Shown: positions 14,685 to 18,222 of the stretch, one piece after another
How the letters are laid out: each line of letters opens with the position of its first letter
Numbering within the stretch: position 1 is the stretch's first letter
Source of the DNA: CAIPFQ01 sp035480615
GTDB lineage: Bacteria; Chlamydiota; Chlamydiia; Chlamydiales; SM23-39
Reading direction: 5' to 3'
Length of the DNA: 18,222 bases
Assembly (NCBI GenBank): GCA_035480615.1
Contig: DATIHO010000069.1
Coordinates: 1 to 18,222, forward strand
The notes under the pieces: model-generated
Databases searched by the model: none
What the model was told of the DNA's origin: nothing
What the model saw: only the letters and a program-made list of their open reading frames with translations
Program-made: the position numbers and the translations under genes

Positions 14685-16404
14685 AATTCACCTTTAGTCC
14701 ATTGATTGTACTTCGATACCGAGATCTCCGAAGAGCTTCTTTGCCCAGGTTGAATATTTGGTAAAGGCCAATACTTGCCAAAGCTGTAGCAAATAGATGG
14801 ATGCACCGGTAATCTTTTATCCTAAATTCGATGTAGAGCATATTCGATCCAAAAACAAATAGCAGTAGGATCAGTGTTATTCCTACGATCAGAGAGGACC
14901 TCATTCCATCTTTGCCTACATTTTTCACTGCAGAGAAAAATGCGAAGAAGGCAAGAAACCAAACAAACCAAGTCGGGGGCCAATAAGCCGACATTTTAGT
15001 GAACAACCAAACCCCAGGCAGCCAAACAACGTTTTCGTGGTAGCAAACACCTCGGTCGGAAGGCCATAAGAATTTTACAAATCCGTAGTGGCTAACCTCT
15101 GGATGGTTGCGCCCCGCCTGAACCTCTTCGTACAGAGCATGATACAGATTGGACCTCTGTTTCATTGCAAAAGAGCGGAGAAATCCTATTGCAGTATCGT
15201 GGAAGAATGAGAGCGGGTATTTTTTGACAGACTCTATATACATTTTCTTCAGCAAATCGCCGTATTCTTCCAAACCAATGTAGTAGGCAAAGTGGAGCAA
15301 CGACTGTTGCTCATAAAGCGAATCGGTCCCTACTGATGAAAGGTATTGGTCGAGTTCTCGACTCGTAGCATTTAGGATCCATCCCAGTTTTTCTCTATAC
15401 GGAGCCCGAAGTTCCTCGAGAAGTCCTGGTTTACGAAAATAGGTTCCATCCAAAACCACCCCTTTGGTCAGTGGAAGCCCTCTTTTCAATGCCAAAACTC
15501 GCTTGGCATGGATACCATTCTCTTTCGAAAGGTTTAGCGTAGGCAAAAACTGAAATGCCTTGTCGGCCAAAATCCAGCTATTTACTGTTAGAGTTGAGGA
15601 TCCTGTTGTGGGGCGATGATAGCCCGCAATGAACACCCAAACTAAGCCGATCGCAAGCAATCCACAAATCGACACCTTCGCCAGAGTCTTCCATAGAGTT
15701 CTGACACTGAGCAACTCCCTGTCCCAAAAAATCAAAAGGGCAAAAAGAACAAGAAAAATAGGCAGCCCATTGAATTTGACGAGAAATCCAGCAGCGCACA
15801 ACAAACCCAAGGCTCCGTACAAGACCAATTTTTTGGAAAAACTCGCCTCCTTTATTTTTTCGGCTAAATAGACCCAAAACACAAATAGGGAGCCTTGAAA
15901 CCATTCGGGACGGCAAGCTGACGAGTCTTCTAGGCTTGAAGGGCTAATTCCATACAGAACCAAAAACACAACGCTGACCCAAAAGCCAAAGTATTTTCTG
16001 ACCAGAATAAAGCCGCAAAGCAAAGTCAGCAGTTCAATCGAGTGTTGAAAAATAATAAAATCGTGGTTTTGGAACACTGCGACCCAGGAAATCCCATCGT
16101 CGAGAGTCTGAGAACCCACCAACCAGTGGTTGGAAGTTGTCCACCAAGGATTAAATAGGGAATCGTCTGGAATGGAGACGAACAGAGAAACCAATTGCCT
16201 CAAGAAATGGTAGGGGAACATCATGAGGAAAGGGTATCCCTGTGCCATGAGCATATGGCTATGTTTTTGAAGGATCATCGTGTAATACATACTCGCATCT
16301 GCACCGAAATCAAACGGGAATGAGAAAATGTAAAGACACCTGATGATCAGGACTAAAAAAACAGTTCCGAACAAGATTTTTTTTTGGGCGACAGACCTAT
16401 CCAT
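14677..16404 (-). CDS. Polytopic GT-C-type glycosyltransferase (GT39/ArnT-like)
   Basis: Integral membrane protein of about 575 residues with roughly ten hydrophobic segments, laid out like GT-C enzymes that use a polyprenyl-phosphate sugar and act on the periplasmic side. The first segment (ILFGTVFLVLIIRCLYIF) is followed by FSFPFDFGADASMYY, where the acidic residues after the first membrane segment fit the catalytic aspartate of GT-C enzymes, and then GYPFLMMFPYHFL. RPEWFQGSLFVFW and C-terminal FGSNMLYIEFRIKDYRCIH are other conserved-looking loops. A soluble region lies between about residues 300 and 480. The ATG at 16404, with AGGA nine bases upstream, is chosen over one 93 bases earlier. 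It could serve as the GtrC-like component with the GtrA- and GtrB-like proteins. Confidence 0.75.
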   Translation of the reverse strand: MDRSVAQKKILFGTVFLVLIIRCLYIFSFPFDFGADASMYYTMILQKHSHMLMAQGYPFLMMFPYHFLRQLVSLFVSIPDDSLFNPWWTTSNHWLVGSQTLDDGISWVAVFQNHDFIIFQHSIELLTLLCGFILVRKYFGFWVSVVFLVLYGISPSSLEDSSACRPEWFQGSLFVFWVYLAEKIKEASFSKKLVLYGALGLLCAAGFLVKFNGLPIFLVLFALLIFWDRELLSVRTLWKTLAKVSICGLLAIGLVWVFIAGYHRPTTGSSTLTVNSWILADKAFQFLPTLNLSKENGIHAKRVLALKRGLPLTKGVVLDGTYFRKPGLLEELRAPYREKLGWILNATSRELDQYLSSVGTDSLYEQQSLLHFAYYIGLEEYGDLLKKMYIESVKKYPLSFFHDTAIGFLRSFAMKQRSNLYHALYEEVQAGRNHPEVSHYGFVKFLWPSDRGVCYHENVVWLPGVWLFTKMSAYWPPTWFVWFLAFFAFFSAVKNVGKDGMRSSLIVGITLILLLFVFGSNMLYIEFRIKDYRCIHLFATALASIGLYQIFNLGKEALRRSRYRSTINGLKVNYG

Positions 16405-16588
16405 AACGGAACATCCTAAATGACCCCCCGTCAATTCGTCAAATGTAAAGTATGTGTTCAGGGAATACCGAAAAATAAATATTCCCATATATAACATCGT
16501 TTGGGATACTCCTCACCATTCTCAAGTGAACCAGTTTGGAGCGCTGGCCTTGAGTTGCCACTTTCCAACATTAACCTGGAGACTGTAA
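16405..16588. other. Divergent intergenic region with a small inverted repeat
   Basis: About 180 A/T-rich bases between the GT-C gene (minus) and the anchored methyltransferase gene (plus). GGGAATA (16461-16467) and TATTCCC (16480-16486) form a perfect 7-base inverted repeat around 12 bases, a possible operator. AATGTAAAG at 16442-16450 repeats one arm of the palindrome found at 2492 and 17784. AGGA (16414-16417, minus) and GGAG (16578-16581, plus) are the ribosome binding sites. No convincing promoter pair was found. Confidence 0.5.
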
Positions 16589-17368
16589 ATGCGATCCAAT
16601 GAACAAAAATCTGACGGTTTATTTGAATTTCTTACTCCACTTTCGCGAATGAAAGAATGGTTTTTCTTAGCAATTCTTATCTTTGCGGCTTCTCTATATT
16701 CCAATAACCAAGAATACACTCTGACTAAAGAAGAGGAAGAGACCGTGGAATTTGTCAATTGGTGTATTACGCAAGCTGAGCAGCATGAGTCGAAACTGAA
16801 TCAAGACGTATTGGGAATTGAGGGTATGTCTAGCGCCAAGGGGCGCCACTTTTTGAACAATCTTTGTTCCAGACCCAATACCCACCTGCTTGAAATTGGA
16901 TGTTGGAAAGGATCCACCTTGATTGCAAGCTTATTCCACAACGACATGACACATGCCGTTGCCATTGATAATTGGTGCCAAGTGGGACGTGCTGCCAGCA
17001 TTGAATTTCACGAAAACTGCACGCGATTTTTACATCCAAATCAGTTAAATTACCAAGATGTTGATTGCTTTGAAATAAATCCGAAAGATATTTGCACTAC
17101 CCCTGTTAACGTTTATTTCTATGATGGACGTCATGATATTGAAGATCAGACACGAGCTTTCGTCCATTACAATGATGTATTTGACGACTTATTTATCGCT
17201 GTTGTGGATGACTGGAATTTTTCTAGTGTTCATGATGGGACTCACATAGCATTCGAAAAATTAAAGTACCAAGTCCTTTTTGAAAGGGCGATGCCTGGTA
17301 ATCGATGTGACGACACAGAAAATTGGTGGAACGGGATGTATATCGCTCTAGTTCGGAAGCCCCGTTAG
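16589..17368 (+). CDS. SAM-methyltransferase-like protein with N-terminal membrane anchor
   Basis: 259 residues. Residues about 22-38 (KEWFFLAILIFAASLYS) form a single hydrophobic stretch after a basic run, like a signal anchor or signal peptide. The rest resembles the Methyltransferase_24 type: LLEIGCWKGSTLIA (100-113) as the SAM loop, AVAIDNW after the second strand, VYFYDGRHDIEDQTRAF (175-191) and FIAVVDDWN (202-210). The ATG at 16589 is supported by GGAG seven bases upstream; an internal ATG at 16649 would begin right at the hydrophobic stretch and give a standard-looking signal peptide. A SAM enzyme outside the cytoplasm would be odd, so it may be anchored with the domain inside, or be a non-methyltransferase relative. 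Confidence 0.7.
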   Translation: MRSNEQKSDGLFEFLTPLSRMKEWFFLAILIFAASLYSNNQEYTLTKEEEETVEFVNWCITQAEQHESKLNQDVLGIEGMSSAKGRHFLNNLCSRPNTHLLEIGCWKGSTLIASLFHNDMTHAVAIDNWCQVGRAASIEFHENCTRFLHPNQLNYQDVDCFEINPKDICTTPVNVYFYDGRHDIEDQTRAFVHYNDVFDDLFIAVVDDWNFSSVHDGTHIAFEKLKYQVLFERAMPGNRCDDTENWWNGMYIALVRKPR

Positions 17369-17446
17369 AGACCTTCTCTGATTTGCGAATTTTTGATACA
17401 CTCCAGTCATTAAAAGTGACTTTCCCTGGAAAGGTGCAATAAAAGC
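17369..17446. repeat. Short intergenic gap with inverted repeat across the next gene's start
   Basis: ACACTCCAG (17398-17406) and CTGGAGTGT (17451-17459) are perfect 9-base arms 44 bases apart; between them CTTTCC and GGAAAG form a smaller symmetric site. The right arm covers the first candidate start codons of the GT9 gene. There is no run of T after it, so it is not a typical terminator; it may be a regulatory hairpin. Confidence 0.5.
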
Positions 17447-18222
17447 GTGGCTGGAGTGTCCTCAAAATCACCATTGAGAAATGGCCTTTTTGTTCGCAGA
17501 GTTCTGTCGAACGCTATTCTTCGATTTTTAGACTGGATATTGCGCCCACTCCGACCCAACAGACGTCCAATCCCCGAAAATCCCCAAAAAATACTCCTTT
17601 GCAATATCGCCAATCTCGGCGATGTGGTCATTTCGACAACAGTCTTACCTATCGTAAAAAAACGATACCCCAATTGTGAAATCGGTTTTTTAACCAGTTC
17701 GATGGCAAAGGTCGCTATCCAAGATCACCCCTTAGTTTCGAGAGTTCACGTCTTTGATCATTGGTATCTATCCACTTATGGCAAATGTAAAGCCGCTTTA
17801 CATCACTGGAAGACCAGGAAAAGGGCCCTGTCAGAGATCGGTCAGTACGATTTGGCCATCGATCTCTACTCCTATTTTCCCAATGCGATTCCCCTATTGA
17901 CCAAGGCGCGCATTCCCATCCGCATCGGTTATCCTACAGGCGGATTTTCAAACCTGTTAACCCACCCAATGAAATGGGATTTTCCCGATCGATACGTTGG
18001 CATCGCTCATTTCCATCTATTAACCGCGCTTGGAATTGACATAATCGACGAGAGTCCTCTCCCCGCCTACAATTATAAAAAGAAGTCTTCTAAGCACATT
18101 GTCGTGCACATGGGAAGTTCTAGCAAATTGAAAGAATGGGAGCCCAAGAAGTGGGTCCAGCTCATTCAAAGGATTGAAGAGTCTGACAGTGAGGTTATTT
18201 TGACAGGAAAAGGAGAGCGCGA
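17447..18222 (+). CDS. GT9-family heptosyltransferase-like glycosyltransferase (5' part)
   Basis: Glycosyltransferase family 9 enzyme; members (WaaC, WaaF, WaaQ) transfer heptose from ADP-heptose to LPS or related acceptors. The frame runs off the right edge after 258 codons (the family is about 340-360). ILLCNIANLGDVVISTTVLP (49-68) is the family's N-terminal signature. YDLAIDLYSYFPNAIPLL, IRIGYPTGGF and the second-domain start HIVVHMGSSSKLKEWEPKKW also fit. No ATG precedes the signature: candidates are GTG 17447, GTG 17456 and TTG 17474, and 17447 is taken with GGAAAGG upstream. Before the signature is a 48-residue basic extension. The 19-base palindrome at 17785-17803 is inside this gene. 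Together with the GmhA/HldE-like pair it supports a heptose theme. Confidence 0.82.
   Translation, partial: MAGVSSKSPLRNGLFVRRVLSNAILRFLDWILRPLRPNRRPIPENPQKILLCNIANLGDVVISTTVLPIVKKRYPNCEIGFLTSSMAKVAIQDHPLVSRVHVFDHWYLSTYGKCKAALHHWKTRKRALSEIGQYDLAIDLYSYFPNAIPLLTKARIPIRIGYPTGGFSNLLTHPMKWDFPDRYVGIAHFHLLTALGIDIIDESPLPAYNYKKKSSKHIVVHMGSSSKLKEWEPKKWVQLIQRIEESDSEVILTGKGER
17784..17804. repeat. Palindrome copy 2, inside the GT9 gene
   Basis: The arms ATGTAAAGC and GCTTTACAT (9 bases each, perfect) surround a central C. The site is the reverse complement of the copy at 2492-2512 at 20 of 21 positions. It is translated as part of GKCKAALHHW, with no visible break in the GT9 frame. Confidence 0.85.

Noticed and set aside
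16461..16486. Inverted repeat as an intrinsic terminator
   Set aside because: It lies between divergent gene starts, has only 7-base A/T-rich arms with a 12-base loop, and no T-run follows.
1..18222. CRISPR arrays, tRNA or rRNA genes, insertion sequences, phage genes
   Set aside because: No regularly spaced repeats, no cloverleaf or rRNA-like stretches, and no transposase, integrase or phage motifs were seen on either strand.

Overview
This window is part of a surface-polysaccharide or lipopolysaccharide (O-antigen-like) biosynthesis locus from a Gram-negative bacterium. It holds nineteen protein genes. Nearly all look like sugar-nucleotide enzymes, glycosyltransferases, methyltransferases or export components. 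No rRNA, tRNA, CRISPR array, integrase or transposase was seen. Base composition is moderate and coding is dense with many overlaps. The species cannot be fixed from the sequence. The mix (GT9 heptosyltransferase-like enzyme, Wzm-type exporter, FkbM methyltransferases) fits many Gram-negatives; an environmental chlamydia-like bacterium is only a guess.

Layout, left to right. (1) At the left edge, on the minus strand, is the N-terminal part of a Wzm-type ABC-2 permease (1-377). It diverges from an FkbM methyltransferase on the plus strand (481-1530). (2) A tightly packed minus-strand operon runs from 8540 down to 1493. In order of transcription it encodes a PhyH-type dioxygenase, a probable glycosyltransferase, an SDR epimerase, a UDP-glucose-4-epimerase-like SDR, a GmhA-like SIS isomerase, a two-domain nucleotidyltransferase/PfkB kinase (domains in the reverse order of HldE), and a 4,6-dehydratase-like SDR. 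(3) A short plus-strand unit (8620-9961) encodes another SDR and a GtrA-family membrane protein. (4) A second minus-strand operon, 13949 to 9952, encodes a nucleotide-sugar dehydrogenase, a C-methyltransferase, a DPM1/GtrB-like GT2 and a small SDR. It is preceded by a roughly 190-base leader with strong inverted repeats. (5) A minus-strand pair, 16404 to 14187, encodes a GT-C-type polytopic glycosyltransferase and an unknown one-TM protein. (6) On the plus strand are a membrane-anchored SAM-methyltransferase-like protein (16589-17368) and a GT9 heptosyltransferase-like gene running off the right edge (17447-18222).

How the genes may work together (inference). The SIS isomerase and the kinase/nucleotidyltransferase resemble the two central enzymes that make NDP-heptose from sedoheptulose 7-phosphate. 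The SDRs could then convert the activated sugar, and a GT9 enzyme could transfer it. GtrA-like, GtrB/DPM1-like and GT-C proteins resemble the three parts of a polyprenyl-phosphate-sugar decoration system. The C-methyltransferase, FkbM methyltransferase and PhyH dioxygenase suggest unusual tailoring of the sugars. The Wzm permease points to ABC-transporter-dependent export.

The most notable non-coding signals are three. An identical 19-base perfect palindrome occurs at 2493-2511 and 17785-17803. A nested inverted-repeat element lies at 14009-14108. A good promoter ends about 7 bases before the start codon at 8620, predicting a leaderless mRNA.
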